Below, in pieces: positions 24,935 to 33,399 of a DNA stretch of 64,000 nt. The position numbers and the translations under genes were made by a program. The notes beneath the pieces are model-generated. The model worked only from the letters and a program-made list of their open reading frames with translations. It was not told the origin of the DNA and ran no database searches. Where the stretch lies: the NCBI GenBank assembly GCA_965205925.1, contig OZ242183.1, positions 124,001 to 188,000 of the forward strand. The letters are read 5' to 3'. The DNA is from CAYRJD01 sp965205925 (GTDB taxonomy: Bacteria; Actinomycetota; Acidimicrobiia; Acidimicrobiales; Poriferisodalaceae). Numbering within the stretch: position 1 is the first letter of the stretch; each line of letters opens with the position of its first letter.

Positions 24935-26659
24935 ATGCTTGATTTAATAATCGCGGGCGGAACTGTCATTGACGGCACTGGCTCACCGGGCCAGGTTGGT
25001 GATGTAGGTGTAAAAGATGGGCGCATAGTCGCTATCGGCGACAAAGCGGTCAAGGATGCTGGTCCAGCTGACAAGACCATTGACGCTGACTCTCTCGTGG
25101 TCAGCCCAGGTTTTGTGGATATTCACACGCACTTTGATGCGCAGGTTTTCTGGGATACAACGCTCTCGCCTTCGCCTTTGCACGGTGTAACCACCGTCAT
25201 CGGAGGTAACTGTGGCTTCACGATCGCTCCTCTAGAACCCGAGCACGGCGATTACCTAATGCGAATGTTGGCGCGTGTCGAAGGCATGCCGCTGCCTTCA
25301 CTGCAACAGGGCGTTCCGTGGAACTGGCGCAGTTTTGGTGAATACCTTGACGCCATCGATGGCACGCTGATGCCAAATGCAGGTTTTTTGGTGGGACATA
25401 GCGCTCTGCGGCGCATCGTGATGGGTGAGCGCTCGGTTGGTGAAACCGCCACCGAAGACGATCTCAACGCGATGAAGCTGCTGTTGCGCGATTGCATCGC
25501 AGCGGGCGGCTTGGGCTTTAGTTCATCCTGGGCCAAAACGCACAACGACGCCAACGGTGCGCCGATTCCTTCCCGGCATGCGACACGCGAAGAGCTGGTG
25601 GAGCTGTGTGCGGCCGTGCGTGACACTGCGGCGGTGGCGTTGGAGTTCATCCCGACGGTTGAAAGGTTTGACGAAGACGTTTACCAGTTGCTGACAGACA
25701 TGTCAGTAGCAGCTGATCTACCGCTCAACTGGAACGTGATTTTTGCTAACGAGCGTCAGCGCGATGTGATCGAACAAAAACTTCAAGCGGCATCATTTGC
25801 GGCACGTCAAGGTGGCAAGGTGATTGCGTTAACTGCGCCTATGCCTGCGGAAAGTCGGCTTTGCTTTGAGAACGGGTTCTTGCTGGACACCTTGCACGGT
25901 TGGACTGAGCCGATGGCTCTACCCGTGGAAGAAAAGATGGCGTTGATGAGTGACCCACAGCGCCGCGCTGAACTAAATGATCTAGCTCAGCAGCCGAGTG
26001 CGTTTCGCGGTCTGGCGCGCTGGGAGAGACTGACAGTTGGAGAGGTGACCGACAAAAGCCTCAGCCACTTTGAGGGCAGAACGATCGGCGAGATCGCCGA
26101 AAAACAGGGTGTAACGCCATGGGATGCTCTGTGCGAACTTGTCGTGGCAGACAACCTTAAAACCGGGTTGTATCCACCACCTGCTGGCGATGACGAACCT
26201 AGTTGGGAGCTGCGCAAAGAGCTGCTCAACGACGATCGTTGTGTAATCGGAGCTTCAGACGCAGGTGCGCATCTGGACTTCTTAGCAACCTTTGACTACT
26301 CCACTTATTTGCTAAGTGCCGCTCGTGAGCGCGACTTGATGAGTTTGGAAACCGCTGTGCACAAGCTGACCGACGTGCCGGCAAGACTGTATGGCCTAGC
26401 TGGACGTGGTCGTATTGCACAAGATTGGTGTGCTGACCTGGTCGTGTTTGATCCCGCTGCTGTTGCATCCAAGCCGGTTGAAATACGAGAGGATCTACCG
26501 GGCGGTGCTTGGCGGTTGTATGCCGAGAGTGAAGGCATCCAGAACGTGATCATTAATGGTGAACTGGCGGTGGTCGATGGTGCCTTTACTGACGCTCGGC
26601 CTGGCACGTTGTTACGTGCCGGTCACGACACAGAAAAGGTGACCGCCAGCGGCAGCTAG
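24935..26659 (+). CDS. Amidohydrolase, N-acyl-D-amino-acid deacylase-like
   Basis: One of only two plus-strand genes. It is 574 residues and an amidohydrolase-superfamily metalloenzyme related to D-aminoacylases (the mycobacterial Rv2913c type). It begins LDLIIAGGTVIDGTGSPGQ, has the metal motif GFVDIHTHFD (His64, His66), GVTTVIGGNCGFTIAPLEPE with the conserved Cys (~93), and a late VIGASDAGAHLD with the catalytic Asp. The two further histidines of classical D-aminoacylases are not evident; the middle of the barrel reads LPLNWNVIFAN. The substrate is therefore uncertain. A GAGGA stretch lies 14 nt before the ATG. The stop overlaps the stop of the convergent neighbour within a CTAG palindrome. 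Confidence 0.85.
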   Translation: MLDLIIAGGTVIDGTGSPGQVGDVGVKDGRIVAIGDKAVKDAGPADKTIDADSLVVSPGFVDIHTHFDAQVFWDTTLSPSPLHGVTTVIGGNCGFTIAPLEPEHGDYLMRMLARVEGMPLPSLQQGVPWNWRSFGEYLDAIDGTLMPNAGFLVGHSALRRIVMGERSVGETATEDDLNAMKLLLRDCIAAGGLGFSSSWAKTHNDANGAPIPSRHATREELVELCAAVRDTAAVALEFIPTVERFDEDVYQLLTDMSVAADLPLNWNVIFANERQRDVIEQKLQAASFAARQGGKVIALTAPMPAESRLCFENGFLLDTLHGWTEPMALPVEEKMALMSDPQRRAELNDLAQQPSAFRGLARWERLTVGEVTDKSLSHFEGRTIGEIAEKQGVTPWDALCELVVADNLKTGLYPPPAGDDEPSWELRKELLNDDRCVIGASDAGAHLDFLATFDYSTYLLSAARERDLMSLETAVHKLTDVPARLYGLAGRGRIAQDWCADLVVFDPAAVASKPVEIREDLPGGAWRLYAESEGIQNVIINGELAVVDGAFTDARPGTLLRAGHDTEKVTASGS

Positions 26660-27351
26660 TGATCACCGCCGGTGGGATTTAGCAAAGAGTCCAGCTTGTC
26701 GATGTTGAAGTCGGTGCTTTGGGCAGCATCGATCAACCTGTGCTCCGCGGTAGCAATCTGAGCAGCTGCATCATGCAGCTGGCCTGCAACTTGAACCGGC
26801 ACCACCACCGCGCCGTGCCGATCAGCGTGAATAAGGTCGCCAGGGCTTACCTGCATGCCATTTACCGTTACCGACACGTTGTATTGCACGACATGCACCC
26901 ACACATGAGAAGGTGCAATCGAGCCAGCTAGCGCCCCGAAATCGGGTGCCCAGTCGTCCAGATCACGAATAGACCCGTTTGTTATGACACCTAAAGATCC
27001 CAGACCTGCGTGGATGTTGCTGTTGACCTCGCCCCACCAAGCGCCACAGCCAGGCAGAGGATCGATGTCTTCGATAACGGTCACCGTTGGCCCAGGCGGC
27101 TCAGCGATGTGACGGTAATAGGCCTGACGAATCGTTAAGTCTTCAGCGGGCGAACGACCCGAAGGAGCGGCCGCACGAATGGTTCCGGTTCGCGCATAGC
27201 CAACCATCGGCTCCATGGCAGTGTCTGCGCAAAAAAGCGGAGTCGTAGTGAAGCCGTGTGCTCGACGACTGGGTGCAACTACTTCAAGAGCGTTACAAAT
27301 TGTCGGGGTGTCCATTGCCCGTAGGGCGTCAAGTACCTCGGGTGCTAGCAC
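26656..27351 (-). CDS. RraA-like / HMG-aldolase-fold protein
   Basis: A 231-residue protein of the RraA/4-hydroxy-4-methyl-2-oxoglutarate aldolase family, earlier called dimethylmenaquinone methyltransferase-like. Signs are the N-terminal MDTPTICNALE, the metal-site segment NIHAGLGSLGVITNGSIRDL with the characteristic Arg-Asp, and VNGMQVSPGDLIHADRHGAVVVP. The fold serves either as a divalent-metal aldolase/decarboxylase or as an RNase E regulator; the sequence alone does not decide, and length and context favour a small-molecule role. It is 14 bp downstream of rplQ on the same strand, so it may be read from the ribosomal operon. It converges with the deacylase gene, sharing 4 bp. Confidence 0.82.
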   Translation of the reverse strand: MLAPEVLDALRAMDTPTICNALEVVAPSRRAHGFTTTPLFCADTAMEPMVGYARTGTIRAAAPSGRSPAEDLTIRQAYYRHIAEPPGPTVTVIEDIDPLPGCGAWWGEVNSNIHAGLGSLGVITNGSIRDLDDWAPDFGALAGSIAPSHVWVHVVQYNVSVTVNGMQVSPGDLIHADRHGAVVVPVQVAGQLHDAAAQIATAEHRLIDAAQSTDFNIDKLDSLLNPTGGDH

Positions 27352-27365
27352 TGCTGGTTTAGTAG

Positions 27366-27719
27366 TCAGACCAGTTCGATCAGAGCCATGGGTGCATTGT
27401 CACCATTGCGCGAACCTAGCTTCAAGATGCGGGTGTAGCCGCCGGGGCGATCTGCATAGCGAGGACCAATTTCGTCAATCAGTTTTTGAGCCATTTCTTG
27501 GTCGCCGTTTAGCCTTGCAACCAGCTGGCGGTGCCTGTGAAGACCGCCGGCACGTGCCTTAGTGATCAGTTTTTCTGCGTAGGGCCTCAGCGCGCGAGCT
27601 TTGGCATCTGTGGTCTCGATCGCTTCGGCTGCAAACAAAGAAGCAGCCAAGTTAGCCATCATTGCGCGCTGATGGCTCGCACTTCCGCCTAAGCGTTTTC
27701 CCTTACGTGGTTGTGGCAT
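27366..27719 (-). CDS. rplQ: Ribosomal protein L17 (bL17)
   Basis: A large-subunit protein near the exit tunnel, 117 residues. It shows RKGKRLGGSASHQRAMMANLA at the start and RYADRPGGYTRILKLGSRNGD near the end, both diagnostic. It follows rpoA by 6 bp and ends the ribosomal supercluster in the conserved rpoA-rplQ order. Confidence 0.97.
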   Translation of the reverse strand: MPQPRKGKRLGGSASHQRAMMANLAASLFAAEAIETTDAKARALRPYAEKLITKARAGGLHRHRQLVARLNGDQEMAQKLIDEIGPRYADRPGGYTRILKLGSRNGDNAPMALIELV

Positions 27720-27725
27720 GGTGCG

Positions 27726-28832
27726 CTAGCTGGTTTCTGTTTCGTCTGCATCTGCGTCAGATTTGCCGATCAGATCGGGCACTTTGTCGCTTATGGCGTT
27801 GATCTCGCCAATCAAATCTTCAGCGCTGCCATTGGAGCTATCGCCACTGCCGATGTCGGTTCCGTCGTCAAGAGAACTCGCTCCACTCAGAGTGAAACCC
27901 AGTTCGTCAAGTTTTTCGGCCAGCTCTTCTAGAGCCTTCTGCCCAAAGTTTGGAACCGCCAACAACTCTTCAACGCTGTTCTCGAGAACCTCGCCGACGG
28001 AGTTAAGAGAAGCTCGTTTTAGGCTGTTTAGGGTTCGCGAGTTCAATCCCAGTTCTTCAAGATAAAGGTCAAGATCGGGCGATTCGTAATCGCTTTGACG
28101 TTGATTGTCAACCAGGCCCAGACCTAGATCTTCATCGACCATGACAGACATCAGGTTGTACAGCGAGCAGAGACTGTCACCGGCCGATGACAGTGCCTCG
28201 CTCGGGCTTAGCGCACCATCGGTTTCTATGTCCAGTACAAGCATGTCGTAGTTGGTGGATTGCTCAACGCGAGTTGGTTCAACCTCAACTGCGACTCGGC
28301 GTACCGGACTGAAAATGGCATCAACGGGGATTAACCCAATTTCTCCTTCGGATGACAAATCTCCAGAGGACTTGTACCCCCAGCCACGCTCAACGGTGAT
28401 ATCAATCGCCAAGCGAGCGTCATCGCTCAGTGTCGCAAGGTGAAGATCAGGTGAGAGGCACGTCACGTCGGAACCCCAATCAAGATCACCTGCTAGCACC
28501 TCGCCCGGACCTTCCGCATCAAGTCGAACAGCCACGGGTGTTTCACTATCGCTGCGCAATACAACATCTTTGAAGTTCAGTACCAGATCGGTAATGTCTT
28601 CAACCACGCCTTTGATGGTGTCAAACTCATGTAAAGCATCGTCAAAATGCACCTGCGTGATCGCCGCACCTGGAATGGCAGACAGCAACGTACGACGAAG
28701 CGAGCTTCCTATGGTGTAGCCGAAGCCCGGTTCTAAAGGGCCGAAGGTAAACCGCTGACGGTTATTTTCTTCTTGTCCGAGGACATCAATTGCTGGTCGC
28801 TGCATTGCGACCGAAGTCGAAGTGGTACTCAC
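27726..28832 (-). CDS. rpoA: RpoA, RNA polymerase alpha subunit
   Basis: Alpha dimerises and nucleates core RNA polymerase; its C-terminal domain contacts UP elements and activators. It is 368 residues. The N-terminal domain has FTFGPLEPGFGYTIGSSLRR and LLSAIPGAAITQVHFDDALHE. The alpha-CTD (about residues 255-315) reads LGLNSRTLNSLKRASLNSVGE and LLAVPNFGQKALEELAEKL, keeping the DNA-contacting Arg and Asn. The last ~50 residues are an acidic Ser/Asp/Glu-rich tail not found in most alphas. The start is GTG; an ATG nine codons later is possible. Confidence 0.97.
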   Translation of the reverse strand: MSTTSTSVAMQRPAIDVLGQEENNRQRFTFGPLEPGFGYTIGSSLRRTLLSAIPGAAITQVHFDDALHEFDTIKGVVEDITDLVLNFKDVVLRSDSETPVAVRLDAEGPGEVLAGDLDWGSDVTCLSPDLHLATLSDDARLAIDITVERGWGYKSSGDLSSEGEIGLIPVDAIFSPVRRVAVEVEPTRVEQSTNYDMLVLDIETDGALSPSEALSSAGDSLCSLYNLMSVMVDEDLGLGLVDNQRQSDYESPDLDLYLEELGLNSRTLNSLKRASLNSVGEVLENSVEELLAVPNFGQKALEELAEKLDELGFTLSGASSLDDGTDIGSGDSSNGSAEDLIGEINAISDKVPDLIGKSDADADETETS

Positions 28833-28873
28833 TTATTCGCTCCCATTGGTCTGAGTTATGAGTTATGACTGGA

Positions 28874-29491
28874 TTATTTGCTGTACAACTCAACGATGAG
28901 CTGTTCACGCACGGGTATATCGATCTGATCGCGCTGCGGGGGATGCAGAACTGTTGCCGACATCCGATCGCTGTCTATTGAAAGCCAAGCGGGCGGCTGC
29001 CTATCGAGCACGTCAAGATTCCAACGCACAGTTGAGTTTTCGCGTGCCTTAGGCCGAAGATCAATCACGTCGCCCTCGCGCACGCGGTAGCTGGGAATAT
29101 TCACCCTCTTGCCATTCACGTTTAGGTGACCGTGGCCTACAAACTGGCGAGCCTGTGGACGAGTGGCTGCCCAACCTGCACGATAAACAAAGTTGTCCAG
29201 GCGTTGCTCAAGTAGGGCCAGCAGGTTTTCACCTGTCACTCCGGTGCGACGAGCTGCTTCTTCGTAGGTGTTATGAAACTGTCGTTCGGTCATGCCGTAG
29301 GTGAATCGGCATTTTTGCTTTTCTTGCAGTTGCGTTAAGAACTCGGAGTTTTGTGCACGACGGCGGCCGCGGCCGTGCATACCAGGTGGGTATGGGCGAC
29401 GATCTAATGCTTTGGTTTCGCCGGCGGTTCCCCAGATGTTGGTGCCGAGGCGGCGTGATACGCGTGCCTTTGGCCCACGGTAACGAGACAT
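28874..29491 (-). CDS. rpsD: Ribosomal protein S4 (uS4)
   Basis: A primary 16S-binding protein, 205 residues. It opens MSRYRGPKARVSRRLGTNIWG in actinobacterial style and lacks the N-terminal zinc cysteines of some S4 forms. The S4 domain shows RLDNFVYRAGWAATRPQARQ and FVGHGHLNVNGKRVNIPSYRV. It lies one base from the rpsK stop and 41 bp before rpoA, the standard order. Confidence 0.97.
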   Translation of the reverse strand: MSRYRGPKARVSRRLGTNIWGTAGETKALDRRPYPPGMHGRGRRRAQNSEFLTQLQEKQKCRFTYGMTERQFHNTYEEAARRTGVTGENLLALLEQRLDNFVYRAGWAATRPQARQFVGHGHLNVNGKRVNIPSYRVREGDVIDLRPKARENSTVRWNLDVLDRQPPAWLSIDSDRMSATVLHPPQRDQIDIPVREQLIVELYSK

Positions 29492-29492
29492 G

Positions 29493-30032
29493 TCAAACCC
29501 TCCGACGCTTTGGTGGGCGACAGCCGTTGTGCGGGATGGGCGTCATGTCGCGGATGCCTGTGATCTCTATGCCACTGTTTTGAATCGAACGGATAGCGGT
29601 TTCACGACCTGATCCGGGACCACGCACATCTACGGACACTTTCCGCACTCCGTGCTCAATGGCTCGTTCGGATGCTTGCTCGGCAGCCTGCTGCGCAGCG
29701 AATGGAGTGGATTTGCGTGAGCCTTTGAAACCTACGTTGCCAGCAGACGCCCAGGACACGACGTTGCCTTGGCGGTCAGTGAATGTGACGATGGTGTTGT
29801 TGAAAGAGCTGCGGATGTGTGCCACTCCTTCACCGATGTTTTTGCGGTCACGGCGGCGGCCGGTGCGGCGTGCTGGAGCGGCGGTCGTGCCTGTGGTTGG
29901 TTCGCTGGCCGGTGCGCTTTCGGGTTCTGGTGATGGATTTTTTAACGCCTCGCTTGTGGGTGTTTCATCTTGCGACGACTCCTCACCCTCGGGCATCGTT
30001 TCTTCAGGAGTAGTGGTGTCTGTGTCGCTCAT
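29493..30032 (-). CDS. rpsK: Ribosomal protein S11 (uS11) with acidic N-terminal extension
   Basis: A platform protein of the small subunit. The core is standard: GVAHIRSSFNNTIVTFTDRQG, GFKGSRKSTPFAAQQAAEQA, VRGPGSGRETAIRSIQNSG and the C-terminal PHNGCRPPKRRRV. At 179 residues it is about 50 longer than usual because of a Glu/Ser/Thr/Pro-rich, acidic N-terminal tail followed by an Arg-rich linker. The ATG start is adjacent to the rpsM stop with no gap. Confidence 0.96.
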   Translation of the reverse strand: MSDTDTTTPEETMPEGEESSQDETPTSEALKNPSPEPESAPASEPTTGTTAAPARRTGRRRDRKNIGEGVAHIRSSFNNTIVTFTDRQGNVVSWASAGNVGFKGSRKSTPFAAQQAAEQASERAIEHGVRKVSVDVRGPGSGRETAIRSIQNSGIEITGIRDMTPIPHNGCRPPKRRRV

Positions 30033-30407
30033 CTAGACGACCTTTTTCTTACCGGCCACGGTCTTGCGCGGCCCCTTGCGAGTGCGTGCGTTGGTGTGTG
30101 TGCGCTGACCACGCACTGGCAGTCCGCGGCGGTGACGGATGCCTTGGTAGCAACCGATCTCAATCTTGCGCTTAATGTTCTGAGCCACATCACGACGTAG
30201 GTCACCTTCAACGGTCAGGTTGGAGTCGATGAAGTTGCGAATGCTGGCTATCTCTTCATCGGAGAGCTCGCGTACGCGTGTGCTGGCTGGCAAATTCAAC
30301 TCATCACAGATTTGCGTCGCAGCCGAACGACCAACGCCGTAGATGTATGTAAGTGCTATCTCGACCCGCTTTTCGCGCGGAATATCAACGCCAGCTATGC
30401 GTGCCAT
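30033..30407 (-). CDS. rpsM: Ribosomal protein S13 (uS13)
   Basis: A small-subunit head protein contacting the large subunit and P-site tRNA. It is 124 residues: MARIAGVDIPREKRVEIALTY at the start, then YIYGVGRSAATQICDEL, GCYQGIRHRRGLPVRGQRTH and a basic tail ending KTVAGKKKVV. It follows rpmJ after 6 bp and abuts rpsK. Confidence 0.97.
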   Translation of the reverse strand: MARIAGVDIPREKRVEIALTYIYGVGRSAATQICDELNLPASTRVRELSDEEIASIRNFIDSNLTVEGDLRRDVAQNIKRKIEIGCYQGIRHRRGLPVRGQRTHTNARTRKGPRKTVAGKKKVV

Positions 30408-30413
30408 AAATTC

Positions 30414-30527
30414 CTAACCCTGCCGTTGCTTGTGGCGGGGGTTTGTGCAAATTACGCGAACGCGGCCATGACGGCGAATAACGTGGCAGCGGTCACACAT
30501 TGGCTTAACACTGGGTCTTACCTTCAT
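30414..30527 (-). CDS. rpmJ: Ribosomal protein L36 (bL36), zinc-binding form
   Basis: This 37-residue protein is shorter than usual ORF cut-offs and was found by reading the minus strand between adk and rpsM. It begins MKVRPSVKPMCDRCHVIRRH and ends with VICTNPRHKQRQG, which is diagnostic for L36. Cys11, Cys14, Cys27 and the following His give the zinc-ribbon (C+) form. The ATG is clear, and rpsM follows after 6 bp. Confidence 0.96.
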   Translation of the reverse strand: MKVRPSVKPMCDRCHVIRRHGRVRVICTNPRHKQRQG

Positions 30528-30734
30528 AGTCGGATGCTCTCGCTGGTTTCTTGATCGTTTAATGGATTGCTTGTCTGATTTCGTACGTCATGACACAAGC
30601 CAATCCGCGGAAAACCACCTGATCATCGCTGGCAGGTCAGTAATGACGAAAACGTCCAGCAATAGCCTCTGCAGAGCCTACCGAAGCTAAGCAGAAATGC
30701 CACCTGTAGCTGCGATACGGTTGTAACCACTGCG
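30528..30734 (-). other. 207-bp gap between adk and rpmJ; expected map and infA genes absent
   Basis: In most actinobacteria secY-adk is followed by map (methionine aminopeptidase) and infA (IF-1) before rpmJ. The minus strand here gives only short, stop-interrupted frames with none of the IF-1 motifs, and the space is too small for map. I see no convincing promoter or terminator. The stretch is best described as an intergenic region left by loss or relocation of the two genes. Confidence 0.75.
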
Positions 30735-31334
30735 CTAATTCTCGCGCGCACTGCTGACGGCTTTAACCGCTGCGCTAATTCGCTCGTGCACCTCATTGGG
30801 TGTACCTAGGCCATCAATAGTTGCCAGGGGGAACTCCGCTGCAAACACCGAGCGCAGTGGAGCGGTCTCGGTTTCATACAGCGCCAATCGGCGCGCGATT
30901 GCTTCTGGCGTGTCATCTTCACGGCCGCGCTCAGCCATACGTTTGGACACAATTTCGTCCGGTACCGACAGATCAATCACAAGATCGATCGCTGGCTGTG
31001 CGGAGTTGGCTTCGTTGGTTATCTCCAGTAGTCCTAACAGTCCACTGGCTTGTGCGGCTGTGCGTGGAAAGCCATCCAACAAGAAGCCATGTTCAACCAC
31101 ATCAGGTTGTGTCAAGCGCTCTTGCACTAATCCCAGAATTAGCTCGTCCGAAACCAATTCACCGGCAGCCATAACGGCTTCGGCTTGCTTTCCCAGAGGT
31201 GTGCCTGCCGCTACTGCCGCGCGCAGCATGTCGCCAGTTGAAATATGTACCACCTGATATCGCTCAACGAGCAACTCGCATTGAGTGCCCTTGCCGGATC
31301 CCTGCTTGCCGAGTATTACGAGTTTTAAAGACAA
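30735..31334 (-). CDS. adk: Adk, adenylate kinase
   Basis: Adk catalyses ATP + AMP to 2 ADP. It is 199 residues, the short bacterial type without a zinc LID. It shows the P-loop LVILGKQGSGKGTQCELLVE, AMP-binding VHISTGDMLRAAVAAGTPLG, FLLDGFPRTAAQASGL and a short LID region with RMAERGREDDTPEAIARRL. The start is TTG. It follows secY by 9 bp, the conserved order. Confidence 0.96.
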   Translation of the reverse strand: MSLKLVILGKQGSGKGTQCELLVERYQVVHISTGDMLRAAVAAGTPLGKQAEAVMAAGELVSDELILGLVQERLTQPDVVEHGFLLDGFPRTAAQASGLLGLLEITNEANSAQPAIDLVIDLSVPDEIVSKRMAERGREDDTPEAIARRLALYETETAPLRSVFAAEFPLATIDGLGTPNEVHERISAAVKAVSSAREN

Positions 31335-31343
31335 CGGCGATGC

Positions 31344-32672
31344 CTACGCCAAGAAGCCTTCGTAGTTGCGCATGAGCAGTTGGCTGTCCACCTGCTTCAT
31401 GGTTTCCAACGCAACACCAGAAGCAATCAAGATTGATACGCCACCAAAGCCAATCGCGGCACCGCCGCCGCTAAACCCATGAGCGTCTAGGTCGCTGGTA
31501 AGTGACAACAGCACGGTCGGCAGCAAAGCCACTAGCGCAATAAACAATGCGCCGGGCAGAGTAATCCTTGTAAGCACGTGGCTTAGATAGCGCTCGGTTT
31601 GTGGTCCGGGGCGAATGCCAGGAATAAATCCGCCTTGCTTGCGAATGTTGTCGGCTTGTTTCACCGGATCAAACGAAATCGCTGTATAGAAATAGGCAAA
31701 GCCGACAATCAACGAGCCGAAGAACAAGATGTAGGCAATATTGTCGGGCTGCGTTAGATAGTCGTTGACAACGGTTTGCAGCCAGGCCCAGTTAGCCACA
31801 TTTGACAAAAGCACTGGCAAAAACAGCACCGAGCTTGCAAAGATGACCGGAATAACGCCAGACTGATTCACCTTTAGAGGGATGTAGGTGTTTTGGCCTC
31901 CATAAAGCCTGCGGCCAACCTGGCGTCGCGAAAACTGCACCGGTATGCGCCTCTGGCCTTGCTCAATGAAGATGATTGCGACCATCATCGCTATCGCTAC
32001 AACAATGCCGCCAATGAGATAAGTGCTGCCTTCGACCGCCAGCAGGCGGGCGCCGTCGAATGGAATGGTTGAAACAACCGAGGCGAAAATCAGTAGTGAC
32101 ATGCCGTTGCCGACACCGCGTTGGCTGATGAGTTCACCCATCCACATGAGCAACGCCGTCCCAGCGGTTAGTGACAGAATCACTAACGCAACTCGGTTGA
32201 AAGTGAAATCCGGAATCACGATCACGCCGGTCGTGTTGCCGATGGCACTGCCTTGGCCTCGCCCGAAGATGAATGTGATGCCGGTGGCTTGTACAAAAGC
32301 AATCGCCAGGGTGAGGTAACGCGTGTACTGCGTTAGCTTGCGCTGACCGGTAGCACCTTCTTGTTGCAGCTGCTCGAAGCGTGGGATAGCGACGGTGAGA
32401 ATCTGAATGATGATCGATGCCGTGATGTACGGCATAATGCCGAGCGCAAAAATTGCAAAGTTTGTGAGCGCTCCTCCGGAAAACAGGTTGAGCAACGCAA
32501 GCACGCCACCGGTTTGATCGGCTTGGTCTCGTAGAGCGACGATGGCGTCAAAGTCGATACCGGGTACCGGTACCTGAGAGCCAAGGCGGTACGCCGCAAT
32601 GATGAACAGCGTGAAAAAAATCTTCCCACGCAGATCTCTGATCTTGAAAATGTTTCGCATGCTTGAGAGCAC
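31344..32672 (-). CDS. secY: SecY, protein translocase channel subunit
   Basis: The membrane pore of the Sec translocon, 442 residues with about ten transmembrane segments visible as hydrophobic runs (for example FFTLFIIAAYRLG, FAIFALGIMPYITASIIIQI, GGIVVAIAMMVAIIFIEQGQ). It also shows RRIPVQFSRRQVG, PLKVNQSGVIPVIFASSVL and the cytoplasmic loop KQGGFIPGIRPGPQTERYL. It sits between rplO (7 bp) and adk. SecE, its partner, is encoded at 60241-60552. Confidence 0.97.
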   Translation of the reverse strand: MLSSMRNIFKIRDLRGKIFFTLFIIAAYRLGSQVPVPGIDFDAIVALRDQADQTGGVLALLNLFSGGALTNFAIFALGIMPYITASIIIQILTVAIPRFEQLQQEGATGQRKLTQYTRYLTLAIAFVQATGITFIFGRGQGSAIGNTTGVIVIPDFTFNRVALVILSLTAGTALLMWMGELISQRGVGNGMSLLIFASVVSTIPFDGARLLAVEGSTYLIGGIVVAIAMMVAIIFIEQGQRRIPVQFSRRQVGRRLYGGQNTYIPLKVNQSGVIPVIFASSVLFLPVLLSNVANWAWLQTVVNDYLTQPDNIAYILFFGSLIVGFAYFYTAISFDPVKQADNIRKQGGFIPGIRPGPQTERYLSHVLTRITLPGALFIALVALLPTVLLSLTSDLDAHGFSGGGAAIGFGGVSILIASGVALETMKQVDSQLLMRNYEGFLA

Positions 32673-32679
32673 GTAGACC

Positions 32680-33171
32680 TCAGCGATTCATATGTTGGTT
32701 GCCACTGGATGGTGGACGCGGACCTTTGAATGTGGGCGGGAGTGTTTCAACCGTGCCACCTGCAGCCTCGATCGCAGCGCGTGCGCTGGCCGAAAATGCA
32801 TGTGCGGACACGGTTACCGGTCTGCTAAGTGTTCCACGTCCCAGCACCTTAATCATGGCGCCCTTAGAAACTAAGCCTTGGCTTAGCAGGTTTTCTGGAG
32901 TTACCTCAGTCAGTTCACTAGCGGTGATCGTGTCCAAGTTGATTGGCTGGTATTCGACGCGAAACGGGTTATTGAAGCCCTTTCGCTTTGGGAGGCGCTG
33001 CTGCAATGGCAGCTGGCCACCTTCGTACCAGGCCGGCACCTTGCCGCGCGCGTTCACACCCTTGGTGCCACGACCAGCGGTTTTCCCGCGTCGGCCGCTG
33101 GTACCACGTCCCACGCGCTGCGCGCGCTTTTTTGAACCGCGCGCCGGTGCAAGATCATGAAGTTTCAGCAT
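32680..33171 (-). CDS. rplO: Ribosomal protein L15 (uL15)
   Basis: A late-assembly large-subunit protein, 163 residues. The N-terminal half has KLHDLAPARGSKKRAQRVGRG and the Gly/Arg-rich GKTAGRGTKGVNARGKVPAWY followed by GGQLPLQQRLPKRKGFNN; the C-terminal half has IKVLGRGTLSRPVTVSAHAFS. A short proline-rich C-terminal extension (TFKGPRPPSSGNQHMNR) is unusual. It lies 3 bp from rpmD and 7 bp from secY. Confidence 0.96.
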   Translation of the reverse strand: MLKLHDLAPARGSKKRAQRVGRGTSGRRGKTAGRGTKGVNARGKVPAWYEGGQLPLQQRLPKRKGFNNPFRVEYQPINLDTITASELTEVTPENLLSQGLVSKGAMIKVLGRGTLSRPVTVSAHAFSASARAAIEAAGGTVETLPPTFKGPRPPSSGNQHMNR

Positions 33172-33174
33172 TGC

Positions 33175-33399
33175 TTACTTGGGCTCCTTCACGACTATTA
33201 GATGGCTTACCTTGCGAAGCATGCCTCGTAATTCGGGTCTATCGGGAAGCGTGTTGGTTTTACCAATGCGGCCTAGGCCAAGCGCCCTAAGTGTGCCAAC
33301 CGACTTCGGCTTTGCGCCAATGGCTGACCGCACCTGCGTTACAGAAAAGTGACCCTTCTTCGGTGCGGGGATGTTCTTTGCTGTGGCTATGGCGTTCAT
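33175..33399 (-). CDS. rpmD: Ribosomal protein L30 (uL30)
   Basis: A 74-residue large-subunit protein. It carries VTQVRSAIGAKPKSVGTLRA, LGLGRIGKTNTLPDRPELRG and LRKVSHLIVV, the whole L30 core, with about 14 extra N-terminal residues. The ATG overlaps the rpsE stop by 4 bp, so translation is probably coupled. Confidence 0.95.
   Translation of the reverse strand: MNAIATAKNIPAPKKGHFSVTQVRSAIGAKPKSVGTLRALGLGRIGKTNTLPDRPELRGMLRKVSHLIVVKEPK

Noticed and set aside
30540..30734. A remnant of infA (IF-1)
   Set aside because: Minus-strand translations are broken by stops and show no IF-1 motifs such as the RGRITYR end.
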